DNA from: Bacteroidales bacterium UBA1410
Lineage (GTDB): Bacteria > Bacteroidota > Bacteroidia > Bacteroidales > Dysgonomonadaceae
Assembly (NCBI GenBank): GCA_002305015.1
Contig: DBPW01000033.1
Coordinates: 203,062-267,061, forward strand
Direction of reading: 5' to 3'
Length of the DNA stretch: 64,000 nt
Part shown: positions 1 to 8,568 of the stretch, in pieces
Layout: each line of letters begins with the position of its first letter
Position numbering within the stretch: the first letter of the stretch is position 1
Program-made: the position numbers and the translations under genes
The notes under the pieces: generated by a model
What the model saw: only the letters and a program-made list of their open reading frames with translations
Databases searched by the model: none
What the model was told of the DNA's origin: nothing

Positions 1-4
1 AGAC

Positions 5-41
5 ATTAAAAAAGCCGTCATATTGAAAATATGGCGGCTTT
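5..41 (-). terminator. Rho-independent terminator of the OmpA-family gene
   Basis: A 14-bp stem (11-24 with 28-41, one G:T-type mismatch, 3-nt loop) lies 43 nt past the stop codon of the OmpA-like gene. On the minus strand the stem is followed by a run of T residues, the classic intrinsic-terminator layout. Confidence 0.85.
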
Positions 42-83
42 CATATTATTCAGGGAAATTTCCCCCTTTGTTCAAATCAACGC

Positions 84-1226
84 TTATTCAGTGAAAAAGA
101 TAGCTACACGGTTCCAGTCGTTCTGCGGATAAGGTTGTTCAGTATCACCCTTCCAGTCAACGCTAACGCGACTGCTATCAATTCCGTACTCTTTAATTAA
201 TGCATCGGCTACCGCTTTGGCACGTTTTTCGGACAGTTTCCAGTTATATTCGGGATAACCGGTCAATTTATCGGCATAACCAACAATCTTAACCTTAGCA
301 TCCGGATTTTGTTTCAAATATTCTGCCGTATTATAGATGCTTACTTGCTGAGCTCTGTCAATCTTGTAAGAATCGATACGGAAGTATACTACGTTAGGCA
401 CATAAACGGTTGCTTGCGGTTGAACTTCCGGACATTCCGGACATTCCGGACAAGATGCAGGACGTTTGCTGAGTTCTTCATTTTCAGAACGCAATCTATT
501 GATTTGACTGTTCAAATCGTTGATGAGGCTATAGTCCATCAATTCAGCAGGTGTGAAATCTTGCTTTCCACCAAGACCGAATTGAACGCCTGCCAATGCT
601 GACCACATCGCATCATATTCCCAATCTCCCGAAGGAGTAGCACTGAAATCGAAAGATTCATTCATTAATCGGTATCCGATTTCAAGGAAAAGATTTACGT
701 TCTTGCCTACACGAAAATTGTTGATAATACCGGCATTGAAAGTAAACGACTGATCCTGACCTTTGAAGAGATCATTATCAGGATTTGGCTTTTCGAACCA
801 ATCTTTCATACCATACATGTACCCCATTCCCAAATAAGGTACGAAACTATAAACTCTATCCGGTTTGTAACCCATAATGGCATTGGTCATGTTGTACATG
901 ATCTCGGCATGACCGCCAATCCATTTCATTTTTGTGTCGTTTTCGTAATTAATTACAGGTTCTCCACCGTCGATACCAAAACGGAAACCCCAAATCGGCG
1001 TATTCCATCTTCCGAATGTAAGCTGACCAATCCATCCGATTCGATCGCCAAAATTGTCAAAATCTTTCATATTGTAGGTGTTAATACCACCTGACAATCC
1101 CATAAACCAGTTGTCACTAGCCTTATTCTTCAGGTAAACAGTACCGTTAGAAACATTCTGGGCTTCTTGAGCACTTATTCCGAATGCTACAAGAGCAGAG
1201 ATTAAAAGTAAACCAAACTTTTTCAT
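84..1226 (-). CDS. OmpA-family outer-membrane porin with peptidoglycan-binding domain
   Basis: Predicted 380-aa outer-membrane protein. Residues 1-19 form a signal peptide ending in SAQ. Residues ~40-220 look like an 8-strand beta-barrel with many aromatic/glycine strands. A short coiled-coil (about 230-255) and a Pro/Cys linker with repeated CPE units lead to a C-terminal OmpA/MotB domain (about 270-380) containing the peptidoglycan-binding signature NWKLSEKRAKAV. By family knowledge the barrel sits in the outer membrane and the C-terminal domain binds peptidoglycan non-covalently, anchoring the envelope. The gene is monocistronic: its own promoter and leader lie upstream and a terminator follows. 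The linker repeats are encoded by a 9-nt tandem repeat around 424-452, so linker length may vary between strains. No specific transport substrate can be read from the sequence. Confidence 0.9.
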   Translation of the reverse strand: MKKFGLLLISALVAFGISAQEAQNVSNGTVYLKNKASDNWFMGLSGGINTYNMKDFDNFGDRIGWIGQLTFGRWNTPIWGFRFGIDGGEPVINYENDTKMKWIGGHAEIMYNMTNAIMGYKPDRVYSFVPYLGMGYMYGMKDWFEKPNPDNDLFKGQDQSFTFNAGIINNFRVGKNVNLFLEIGYRLMNESFDFSATPSGDWEYDAMWSALAGVQFGLGGKQDFTPAELMDYSLINDLNSQINRLRSENEELSKRPASCPECPECPEVQPQATVYVPNVVYFRIDSYKIDRAQQVSIYNTAEYLKQNPDAKVKIVGYADKLTGYPEYNWKLSEKRAKAVADALIKEYGIDSSRVSVDWKGDTEQPYPQNDWNRVAIFFTE

Positions 1227-1294
1227 AAATTTAAAATTTAAATTTAAACAATTAAATTCTTAATTTCACTAACTCGATAATTATTTTTGTCTAC

Positions 1295-1315
1295 AAACCC
1301 CTATAAGCGGGGTTT
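1295..1315. repeat. Inverted repeat in the ompA leader
   Basis: A 7-bp perfect stem AAACCCC / GGGGTTT with a 7-nt loop lies about 70 nt upstream of the OmpA-like start codon, inside the inferred untranslated leader. It may be a leader structure; no function can be assigned. Confidence 0.45.
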
Positions 1316-1427
1316 TCATTATTTGTTTCGATATATATAACATTTACCTTTTTAAAATGTTCGATACTGTTAGAAAAATATGATAAATTTATATCTTCCG
1401 TTTCGGCTCTATTCATTTTAAAATCGA

Positions 1428-1457
1428 GTACTCATAAGATATTTTTCTCATGAGTAC
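1428..1457. promoter_or_regulatory. 5'-end hairpin of the ompA transcript
   Basis: GTACTCAT (1428-1435) pairs perfectly with ATGAGTAC (1450-1457), and an inner AGA/TCT can extend the stem. It begins about 12 nt after the TATCTTTG box, so it should sit at or very near the 5' end of the mRNA, where such stems commonly protect transcripts. An operator role is also possible. Confidence 0.5.
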
Positions 1458-1468
1458 CGAATATCACG

Positions 1469-1476
1469 CAAAGATA
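1469..1476 (-). promoter_or_regulatory. Bacteroidetes -7 promoter box for the OmpA-family gene
   Basis: TATCTTTG on the minus strand matches the Bacteroidetes -7 consensus TAnnTTTG. No convincing TTTG -33 element is seen at 19-21 nt spacing. The leader would be about 235 nt, unusually long. Confidence 0.6.
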
Positions 1477-1590
1477 AAATTAAATTTTAAGTAAATAATA
1501 TTTTTAGCAAAAAAAATGCTTATAAACAACCCTTATCGCATTTAATTTTACAATTCTACATATTATTCACATTTTTTATACTATCTCTGC

Positions 1591-2451
1591 TTATCCTAAA
1601 TAGCTTTTCAGCAATTTGCATCTGGAATCTTGGCGAAGTCGTCTGATCGCTTTTTCCTTAATTTGACGAACCCTCTCCCTGGTTAATTGAAATTTATCTC
1701 CGATTTCTTCTAACGTCATTTCCTGACAACCAATGCCGAAAAACATTTTAATGATATCGCTTTCCCGTTCCGTTAACGTAGATAAAGCACGTTCGATTTC
1801 TTTATGAAGCGATTCTTTCATTAAAGTTTGGTCGGCAGCCGGCGCATCATCGTTCACCAAAACATCCAACAAACTGTTGTCTTCCCCTTCCACAAAAGGA
1901 GCATCCATCGATATATGACGTCCGGATACTTTCAGAGAATCGGAAACTTTATCTACAGACACATCCAATTCTTCAGCAAGCTCTTCGGCAGAAGGGCGAC
2001 GTTCGTTTTCCTGTTCAAATTTCTGAAATGCTTTGCTTATCTTGTTCAATGAACCTACCTGATTAAGAGGCAATCGCACGATTCTCGATTGCTCAGCCAA
2101 AGCCTGCAAGATGGATTGACGAATCCACCACACAGCATAACTGATAAACTTAAACCCTCTCGTTTCGTCAAATTTTTCCGCAGCCTTTATTAATCCCAAG
2201 TTTCCTTCATTAATTAAATCGGGAAGGCTGAGTCCTTGATTTTGATATTGCTTGGCAACCGACACAACAAAACGAAGATTGGCACGCGTTAGCTTTTCCA
2301 ATGCCTGTCTGTCGCCTTTTTTGATTGCTTGTGCTAATTCTACCTCCTCTTCAACAGTAATTAAATCCTCTCTCCCAATCTCTTGGAGATATTTATCGAG
2401 AGAAGCACTTTCTCTATTTGTTATTGATTTTGTAATCTTTAATTGTCTCAT
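1591..2451 (-). CDS. rpoD: RNA polymerase primary sigma factor RpoD/SigA
   Basis: 286 aa, the short form of primary sigma factor typical of Bacteroidetes, lacking the long region 1.1 and the non-conserved insert of the E. coli protein. Region 1.2 is near the N-terminus ([10 protein letters not shown]), region 2 spans ~45-130 with the helix that melts the -10 element ([17 protein letters not shown]...YAVWWIRQ), region 3 ~135-200 and region 4 ~220-280 with the helix-turn-helix [20 protein letters not shown]. It directs core RNA polymerase to housekeeping promoters, which in this phylum read TTTG / TAnnTTTG; many such boxes occur in this window. The ATG start agrees with the phylum's usual N-terminus [11 protein letters not shown]. 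It stands alone between spacers of 364 bp and 161 bp. Confidence 0.97.
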   Translation of the reverse strand: MRQLKITKSITNRESASLDKYLQEIGREDLITVEEEVELAQAIKKGDRQALEKLTRANLRFVVSVAKQYQNQGLSLPDLINEGNLGLIKAAEKFDETRGFKFISYAVWWIRQSILQALAEQSRIVRLPLNQVGSLNKISKAFQKFEQENERRPSAEELAEELDVSVDKVSDSLKVSGRHISMDAPFVEGEDNSLLDVLVNDDAPAADQTLMKESLHKEIERALSTLTERESDIIKMFFGIGCQEMTLEEIGDKFQLTRERVRQIKEKAIRRLRQDSRCKLLKSYLG

Positions 2452-2515
2452 TCTCTAGCTATCCTATTATTATTTTTATATTTTTATATGCTTATATTGA
2501 TATTTCCTAAATCCT

Positions 2516-2551
2516 AACAAAGGATACAGCATTCACACTGAATCCTTTGTT
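2516..2551. terminator. Hairpin between htrA and rpoD, possible terminator
   Basis: AACAAAGGAT (2516-2525) pairs with ATCCTTTGTT (2542-2551), with an inner CAG/CTG. It lies 62 nt beyond the HtrA stop codon and 65 nt before the rpoD start. It lacks a clear T-run on the minus strand, so it may be a weak terminator or a structure in the rpoD leader. Confidence 0.5.
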
Positions 2552-2612
2552 ATTAACAACACTTTTGTCCGTTTTTTGTTTTGCAAAAACATCAATTTTA
2601 TCTATCGTCTCC

Positions 2613-4124
2613 TTATTTTTTAGATAGATCAATTGCAATATACTGCGTTCTTCCATTGGGCGGATAAAAGCCGGCTATTAAAATAACTTTATCTTCATCG
2701 ACGCCTCTTGCAGCAACAGAGGCAACAATTCTCGCCACATCATCCTCGTTGTTTACCGGAGAATTATTTATCCTCATAATAATGAATCCTTTTTTGATAC
2801 CTTCTTTATTAAATATCCCATCTTTGCTTACCTCGGTAACCTCAACTCCGCTACTTATTCCCAATCGTTTTTTCTGTTCGTCAGACAACGCCTTAAAAGT
2901 AGCTCCCAATATTTTTAATGCATCGGGTCTTTTAATAATTTCGGTACTGCCTTGCATATTGATTAATTCCACCGAGAAAGTTTTTTCGGTACCGTTTCTA
3001 TCAACCGTAACTTTCACTTTATCTCCCGGCCGATATCTGCTCAGTTGATTCTGCAATTCGGCAAAATTACGAACCGGGACATTATTTATGGCTTTAATAA
3101 CGTCTCCCTTTTCTATGCCGGCAGCTTTGGCGGGACTTCTATCCGAAAAATCCTCCACCATTACACCTTGAATTTTTGCTAGTTCGCTCGCCCTTTTGGG
3201 ATCATATCGTTTCAGATATTCAATATTGGGTACTTGAATTCCCAACACGGCACGTTGCACAATCCCATATTCCTTAAGATCGGCTGCAACTTTTCCGGCT
3301 ATGGAAATAGGAATTGCGAATGCATAGCCGGTAAAATTACCCGTTTCCGAATAAATAGCGGTATTGATGCCTACCAATTCACCCTTCGTGTTCACCAATG
3401 CTCCTCCACTATTTCCGGGATTAACGGCTGCATCAATTTGAATGAATGATTGAAGGCCCATATTTTCGCCCACAATGTTGGTCCGGTTTTTTGCACTGAC
3501 AATACCGGCAGTAACCGTCGAGGTCAAATTAAACGGATTGCCAATAGCCAAAACCCATTCACCCACTCTTAACGCATCGGAATTTCCGAAAGAAAGATAA
3601 GGAAAATTATCACCATCAATCTTGAGCAAAGCTATATCCGACTGTGCATCGGCCCCAACAACTTTTGCGGTAAACTCACGCTCGTCATTTAGGGTCACCG
3701 ATACCTCTGTGGCACCTTCAATAACATGATTATTGGTAATGATGTAGCCATCTTTCGAAATAATGACTCCCGATCCGAAACCTACCTGTTCGCGAGGAAT
3801 TACCTGTTCGCCTCCGAAGCCGAAAAAGAAATCGAAAGGATTGATTACCACTTGCTCACGCACTGCTTTCGTCTTGACGTGAACAACACCATGAACCGCT
3901 TTTTCGGCAGCTTCAGTAAAATCAAAATATCCTTGAGATGCAGTTAAGTTGGTCAGAATAACATTTTTATCTTGATCGAAAGAACTCGCATACTCTCCCA
4001 CATTCCCCGAAACAGCCCTGTTTCTCTTTTTGTTTATCTGGTCATAACCAAACAATGTTATGACAGAACTCAATACGGCAATTAAAATAATGCCTAATAC
4101 TCTTTTGGTACTATTTGCTTTCAT
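2613..4124 (-). CDS. htrA: Periplasmic HtrA/DegP-family serine protease with two PDZ domains
   Basis: 503 aa, usual length for Bacteroidetes HtrA. An N-terminal hydrophobic segment (residues 8-26) serves as signal or membrane anchor. The trypsin-like domain (~70-285) carries the triad His133 (NNHVIEG), Asp163 (QSDIALL) and Ser239 in NPGNSGGAL. A first PDZ domain follows at ~300-390 with the conserved LGIQVP and SPAKAAGIEKGD segments, and a second shorter one at ~405-500. Family role: degradation and chaperoning of misfolded envelope proteins, induced by stress. The LA loop carries a Phe-rich stretch (NPFDFFFGFGG) as is common in the family. It is transcribed alone; a TATTTTTG box at 4177-4184 is a possible promoter. 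Confidence 0.95.
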   Translation of the reverse strand: MKANSTKRVLGIILIAVLSSVITLFGYDQINKKRNRAVSGNVGEYASSFDQDKNVILTNLTASQGYFDFTEAAEKAVHGVVHVKTKAVREQVVINPFDFFFGFGGEQVIPREQVGFGSGVIISKDGYIITNNHVIEGATEVSVTLNDEREFTAKVVGADAQSDIALLKIDGDNFPYLSFGNSDALRVGEWVLAIGNPFNLTSTVTAGIVSAKNRTNIVGENMGLQSFIQIDAAVNPGNSGGALVNTKGELVGINTAIYSETGNFTGYAFAIPISIAGKVAADLKEYGIVQRAVLGIQVPNIEYLKRYDPKRASELAKIQGVMVEDFSDRSPAKAAGIEKGDVIKAINNVPVRNFAELQNQLSRYRPGDKVKVTVDRNGTEKTFSVELINMQGSTEIIKRPDALKILGATFKALSDEQKKRLGISSGVEVTEVSKDGIFNKEGIKKGFIIMRINNSPVNNEDDVARIVASVAARGVDEDKVILIAGFYPPNGRTQYIAIDLSKK

Positions 4125-4176
4125 ATCTTTCTGTTTTAAATGATAAATCTATTGCTTCGTTGCTCATTTTAGTACT

Positions 4177-4184
4177 CAAAAATA
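4177..4184 (-). promoter_or_regulatory. Candidate -7 promoter box for htrA
   Basis: TATTTTTG on the minus strand, 53 nt before the HtrA start codon, fits TAnnTTTG. No good -33 element is seen; the AT-rich setting makes chance matches possible. Confidence 0.35.
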
Positions 4185-4294
4185 ATAACAAAAAACATAC
4201 ACCATATCGACATATCTCTTTGTTTTTAACACTTTTAACCAAATACGTATACCCTTAACCCGCTTTAACCGACATTTTAAATCGCCCATCGTTT

Positions 4295-4313
4295 AAATGA
4301 CACATTGTCATTT
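4295..4313. repeat. Perfect inverted repeat between the glycosyltransferase and htrA
   Basis: AAATGACA and TGTCATTT are separated by 3 nt. It lies 43 nt past the glycosyltransferase stop codon and ~170 nt upstream of htrA. Without a T-run it could be a weak terminator or an operator for a stress regulator of htrA. Confidence 0.45.
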
Positions 4314-4355
4314 TCTTATAGTTAACGCATTTCCTGACATTTTGTTTATTCGATA

Positions 4356-5531
4356 TCATCTGAATTTATTCCGTTTTTTCTCCGCATATTTCTTAAATCT
4401 GAAATTGTTGAAAGGTTGAAAGATATCCATGAAAACAAGATCGAGGTAATGCTTACCGGCACCAAAAAGTTTGCTATTACGGTTGATGATAATTGCCTGA
4501 AAACAATACCTTGCTATAAACAATAGGATTCCAAGGAAAAGAAGAACAAAATTGGTATTTAGCAATCCCCAACAAACAGCACAAATGACCGAAACATAAA
4601 ACCCATATTTGGAAAAGGTTTCCCAACCGAAAATAGAAGAAAAAAAGCCTTTGTAATATCGTTTTGTGTGTAGATATTTCGATTTTAATGCACGCCAAAC
4701 CGAGAAACTTGTCACAACATCGCTTATAGTCATGCTCTCAGGCGATATAACAACTCCGGTATTTGCACCGTTTGCTATTTCGTTAATAAACAGATCGTCT
4801 TCGCCATCTTCGAAATTCAGAATTGAAGAAAATCCTTTTTGTTTGAAAAACAATTCTCGGACATACCCCATATTTCTTCCAATGCCCATATACGGTCGAT
4901 GAACAATGGCCATAGATAAATATTTCAACCCTTGTATCAGGTTATCGTAATGAATGAACTTCCGCATAGAAACCTTTTTGGAGATATCGAGTTTACAAAA
5001 ACCCAAAACCACTTCTTTTCCTTTGGCAAATTCTTCTGCAAATTCTTTAATCCACTGATTGGATGCCGGCCGACAATACGATTCCGTGAAAAGCAAAATA
5101 GGGTTTTTCGCGGCCTTGATACCTATTGTCAATGCCAGTTTTTTTTCATTCAATTCTTCGGCTTCTTGCGGAACATAGGTGTGATAGAGATTGCTATACG
5201 TTAGCTCCAAACGCTTTAAAACCATATCGGTTTCATCGGTCGAACCCATGTTTACGACAACAACTTCAAAATCGGGATAATCTTGATCGAGAATAGCAGG
5301 AAGATGCTTTGCCAGATTTTCAGAATCGTTTTTCGAAACAATCACAACCGACACCGCCGGCAAGTCTTTTTCCGATATCGAAGTTCTTTCCTTTTTGGAC
5401 GGATACGAGTAAGGTTTCCTATAGAGAAAAAAATAAAAAAGGAGCTGAATAATAAAAAATAGCAAAAGAGATGCAACAATAATCCAATCGATGATGGAGA
5501 AATCAAACACCGACGAAAGCATAAAATTCAT
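4356..5531 (-). CDS. Membrane-bound family 2 glycosyltransferase
   Basis: 391 aa. One membrane segment at the N-terminus (~13-35), a GT-A domain (~55-270) and two more hydrophobic segments near 310-350. Family 2 signs are the opening strand AVSVVIVSKND, the nucleotide-sugar region VVNMGSTDETD and an acidic EDGEDDLF motif near 240 that would play the metal/acceptor role. Such proteins add sugars to lipid-linked or envelope glycans at the cytoplasmic face; acceptor and sugar cannot be read from the sequence. Its start lies 7 nt past the lysA stop, so it is the second gene of a lysA-GT2 operon. The pairing suggests an envelope role but no direct biochemical link is known to me. Confidence 0.85.
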   Translation of the reverse strand: MNFMLSSVFDFSIIDWIIVASLLLFFIIQLLFYFFLYRKPYSYPSKKERTSISEKDLPAVSVVIVSKNDSENLAKHLPAILDQDYPDFEVVVVNMGSTDETDMVLKRLELTYSNLYHTYVPQEAEELNEKKLALTIGIKAAKNPILLFTESYCRPASNQWIKEFAEEFAKGKEVVLGFCKLDISKKVSMRKFIHYDNLIQGLKYLSMAIVHRPYMGIGRNMGYVRELFFKQKGFSSILNFEDGEDDLFINEIANGANTGVVISPESMTISDVVTSFSVWRALKSKYLHTKRYYKGFFSSIFGWETFSKYGFYVSVICAVCWGLLNTNFVLLFLGILLFIARYCFQAIIINRNSKLFGAGKHYLDLVFMDIFQPFNNFRFKKYAEKKRNKFR

Positions 5532-5537
5532 ATCCGA

Positions 5538-6695
5538 TTAAATTTGATCCGAAAAATACGATTTGGGCAATTCTCTACAATTGTATTGCGATGCCATCAC
5601 TTCTCCATAGGCTCCGGCAGATCGAATAGCAATCAAATCACCTCGTTTTGCTTTGTTGATCTCCCTATTTTTGCCAAAAGTATCGCTCGACTCGCAAATA
5701 GGACCTACAACATCATAGCAAGCCGGTTCTTCATCCGAACTCATATTTTCGATATGATGAAACGCCTGATATAAAGCCGGGCGAATAAGATCGGTCATAC
5801 CGGCATCGATAATGAGGAACTTTTTGCTGAGCCCTTCTTTTACATATACTGTTTTCGCAATAAGCGAGCCACAAGGAGCAACCACCGATCTTCCCGGTTC
5901 AAAATGGATCGATTGGTCATTATTTAACTTTATATGTTTATCGAAAAGGCGGAAATACGATTCGAAATTGGCTATGGGGCAATGATTCGGGTGCATATAG
6001 TTAATCCCTAATCCGCCCCCTACATTTATATGCTGAAGGCGCACACCTCGGTTTTCGAACCAGTGTTTCCAACCCATAGCTCTGACGCACAAATTCTCAA
6101 AAGCACACAGATCCGTAATTTGTGATCCAATATGAAAATGAATCCCGATCAGTTCGATATGCGATGCTCCGGCAATAAAAGTCAACGCTTTGGGCAAATC
6201 TTGTTCATTCAACCCAAATTTGTTTTCATTCAAACCGGTGGTAATGTATTCGTGAGTATGAGCGTCGATATTAGGATTGATACGCAAAGCAATGCGTGCG
6301 CGTTTCTCTTTCTTGGAAGCCAATTCTTCGATGGTTTCCATTTCGGGCAACGACTCCACATTGAAACAAAAGATATCGTTATCCAAAGCCAAATTAATCT
6401 CTTTATCGGTTTTCCCGACACCCGCAAAAACAATTTTCGACGGAGAAAATCCGCACTCTATAGCACGAAGAATCTCGTTCCCGCTTACACAGTCAGCTCC
6501 AAAGCCATAAGAGGAAATCTCCCTCAAAATGCGGGGATTAGCATTTGCCTTAATGGCATAATGAATATGATAATTTTTGCCTTGGGTTTCTTTTTTTATG
6601 ATATCGAGGGTCTGTCGGAGCAAATCGATATCGTAATAATAGAAAGGGGTTTCAAGAGCACGAAACTTCTCGACCGGGAATTGACCTTTAATCAT
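5538..6695 (-). CDS. lysA: Diaminopimelate decarboxylase
   Basis: 385 aa, fold-type III PLP enzyme converting meso-diaminopimelate to L-lysine plus CO2, the last step of the DAP pathway. The PLP lysine is Lys49 in HYAIKANANP; HIGSQI, the GGG loop (INVGGGLGI), EPGRSVV and the C-terminal substrate motif CESSDTFG are all present. The length is a little below the 400-420 aa common elsewhere but usual for Bacteroidetes. MurE in this window has a DAP-type motif, so meso-DAP is used both for peptidoglycan and for lysine. It is the first gene of a two-gene unit with the glycosyltransferase, and a possible TACTTTTG promoter box lies at 6778-6785. Confidence 0.95.
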   Translation of the reverse strand: MIKGQFPVEKFRALETPFYYYDIDLLRQTLDIIKKETQGKNYHIHYAIKANANPRILREISSYGFGADCVSGNEILRAIECGFSPSKIVFAGVGKTDKEINLALDNDIFCFNVESLPEMETIEELASKKEKRARIALRINPNIDAHTHEYITTGLNENKFGLNEQDLPKALTFIAGASHIELIGIHFHIGSQITDLCAFENLCVRAMGWKHWFENRGVRLQHINVGGGLGINYMHPNHCPIANFESYFRLFDKHIKLNNDQSIHFEPGRSVVAPCGSLIAKTVYVKEGLSKKFLIIDAGMTDLIRPALYQAFHHIENMSSDEEPACYDVVGPICESSDTFGKNREINKAKRGDLIAIRSAGAYGEVMASQYNCRELPKSYFSDQI

Positions 6696-6777
6696 TTTTT
6701 AGTGTATAATCAGTAAATAAAACAATATCGTTGGTTGCCGAAAAGTTTAAAAAACCGAGCAACCAATTTTCAAGATA

Positions 6778-6785
6778 CAAAAGTA
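6778..6785 (-). promoter_or_regulatory. Candidate -7 promoter box for lysA
   Basis: TACTTTTG on the minus strand fits TAnnTTTG and lies 82 nt before the lysA start, between miaA and lysA. No well-placed -33 element is evident. Confidence 0.35.
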
Positions 6786-6819
6786 CTATTTTTTGGACAA
6801 TTATAAAGGAAAAGCCTTT

Positions 6820-7755
6820 TCATATATGCTGTAACAGCTGTAAACCACGGGCTATTTTATCTTCCATAGGCAAAGTAGCATCAATCCAATGAATGGTAAA
6901 ACCACGGCGTTCCATCCCCCTAAACCAGGTCATTTGTCGCTTAGCAAACTGATGTATGGCGATTTCCAATTTCGAGTACATCTCCTCATACGACAACGTT
7001 CCCAAAAGGTATAAGGTTATATATTTATATTCCAACCCGTAATAAATAAGGTCGTCAGCCGAAAGACCTGTCGCCAGAAGTTTCTCAACTTCTTCAATCA
7101 TTCCTTCATCCAAACGCTTTTTTAATCGTTCCGAAATTTTTTTGCGCCGCAATTCCCTATCTATCGAAAGACCGATGATTACACTTTCAACCGGTAAATA
7201 TGCAGGGCACTCGACATCATGCTTTTCCTGAAAATCGGCAATTTCAATAGCCCGTATAGTACGCTGTTTGGTATCCGTATCGGTAATATTGTGTAATTTT
7301 TTGTACGAACTCAACATTTTTATCAGTTCCTCTTGCGACATATTTGCCAATTGCTTTCGCAATTCGGGATTCTCCGGAACATCCGGTAACCGATACCCCT
7401 TTAACACCGATTCGATATACAATCCTGTACCTCCGCATAAAAGAGGGGTTTTATTTCGCAAAAGAATGTCGGAATAGGCCTGATGAAAATCGTGTTGAAA
7501 ATGAAAGAGCGTATATTTTTCGCCTGCTTCGCGAATATCGATCAAATGATAAGGGATATGACGGCCATTTATCGCATAATCCGATAAATCCTTACCCGTT
7601 CCAATATCCATACCCTTGTAAACCTGTCGCGAATCGGCACTGATAATTTCTCCATCCAGCTCGTAGGCCAGATGTGCAGCAAAACGGGTTTTGCCGGTTG
7701 CGGTAGGGCCAAGAATAGTAATGAGCGGCAAGATATTCGACACGATCTTTTCCAT
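6820..7755 (-). CDS. miaA: tRNA dimethylallyltransferase MiaA
   Basis: 311 aa using the ATG at 7755; the reading frame stays open 50 codons further upstream, but that part is the reverse reading of the glycine-rich tail of the preceding gene and is not MiaA-like. The chosen start gives the expected N-terminus, has a GGAGG ribosome site nearby and lies 4 nt after the preceding stop. P-loop GPTATGKT is at residues 16-23, followed by SADSRQVYKGMDIGTGK, and the C-terminal QFAKRQMTWFRG motif contacts tRNA. The enzyme adds a dimethylallyl group to N6 of A37 in tRNAs reading UNN codons. It is the last gene of a lemA-TPM-miaA unit. Confidence 0.95.
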   Translation of the reverse strand: MEKIVSNILPLITILGPTATGKTRFAAHLAYELDGEIISADSRQVYKGMDIGTGKDLSDYAINGRHIPYHLIDIREAGEKYTLFHFQHDFHQAYSDILLRNKTPLLCGGTGLYIESVLKGYRLPDVPENPELRKQLANMSQEELIKMLSSYKKLHNITDTDTKQRTIRAIEIADFQEKHDVECPAYLPVESVIIGLSIDRELRRKKISERLKKRLDEGMIEEVEKLLATGLSADDLIYYGLEYKYITLYLLGTLSYEEMYSKLEIAIHQFAKRQMTWFRGMERRGFTIHWIDATLPMEDKIARGLQLLQHI

Positions 7756-7759
7756 TGAT

Positions 7760-8539
7760 TTACCAACTTCCTCCGGCACCCCCGCCTCCGAAACGACCTC
7801 CTCCCCCTCCGCCAAAGTTGCCACCAAACCCTCCGGAACGGTTACTTCCTCCGTTGAAAGGCGGGAAGAAAATGAAACGCCCCCCTCCACGATTACTCCC
7901 ATCATTATCTATATGCCGGTTGTTACCAAAAAACAGACGAAGAATAATAATAATAAAAACAAGGATCAACACCACCATAAGGCCAATGGGAACACCGCCG
8001 TTATCCGGCTGTTCATCTGCATCGAATTCTCCCGATAAACGTTCTATTATGGCATCTACAGCAGCGTTAACACCACCAAAATAATCGTTTTCCTTAAAAT
8101 AGGGAATCATCCGATCGCGCACAATCCTACCTACATACGCATCATTCAGCCGAGCTTCCAATCCATAACCTGTTGCAATAAAGGCTTGTCCCCTGCTGTT
8201 GCCGACTTTCGGCTTAATGAGGATCACCGCTCCGTTATCCTTGCCTTCTTGACCCACACCCCACTCCTCGCCTATTTTGAAAGCATAATCGGAAATAGCA
8301 TACCCTCCCAAATCGTTCACGGTAACCACATAGATTTGAGTAGATGTGGAATCGTGGTAAGCGCGGAGTTTTTGCTCCAAAGCCCGCGTTTCTTCCGGCG
8401 AGAAAAGACGAGCAAAATCATTCACTAAACGGGGAGGATACATGGGTTTAGGAATATCCTGAGCATAGACCGCAGCTACGCCAAAAAACAAAATGAATAA
8501 CCAAAACCGATGTTTAATTTTCCTGAATATCTTCATCAA
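7760..8539 (-). CDS. TPM-domain (YgcG-like) membrane protein with glycine-rich tail
   Basis: 259 aa. Signal peptide (1-26, ending YAQ), then a TPM_phosphatase-type domain (~40-165) with RLVNDFARLFS and the GYGLE(A) motif, a membrane segment (~180-205) and a very glycine-rich tail ending GGSW. Homologues are predicted envelope-exposed domains anchored by one helix; the family has been linked to photosystem repair in plants, but its bacterial role is unclear. Next to lemA, a very common pairing across bacteria. It is 29 nt after lemA and 4 nt before miaA, so the three are probably co-transcribed. Confidence 0.9.
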   Translation of the reverse strand: MMKIFRKIKHRFWLFILFFGVAAVYAQDIPKPMYPPRLVNDFARLFSPEETRALEQKLRAYHDSTSTQIYVVTVNDLGGYAISDYAFKIGEEWGVGQEGKDNGAVILIKPKVGNSRGQAFIATGYGLEARLNDAYVGRIVRDRMIPYFKENDYFGGVNAAVDAIIERLSGEFDADEQPDNGGVPIGLMVVLILVFIIIILRLFFGNNRHIDNDGSNRGGGRFIFFPPFNGGSNRSGGFGGNFGGGGGGRFGGGGAGGSW

Positions 8540-8568
8540 ATAATTTACTGAAGTTGCCTACATGTTGG

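Noticed and set aside
7756..7905. 50-codon N-terminal extension of MiaA
   Set aside because: It lies over the glycine-rich 3' end of the TPM-domain gene in another frame, and the internal ATG at 7755 gives a normal MiaA N-terminus with a good ribosome site.
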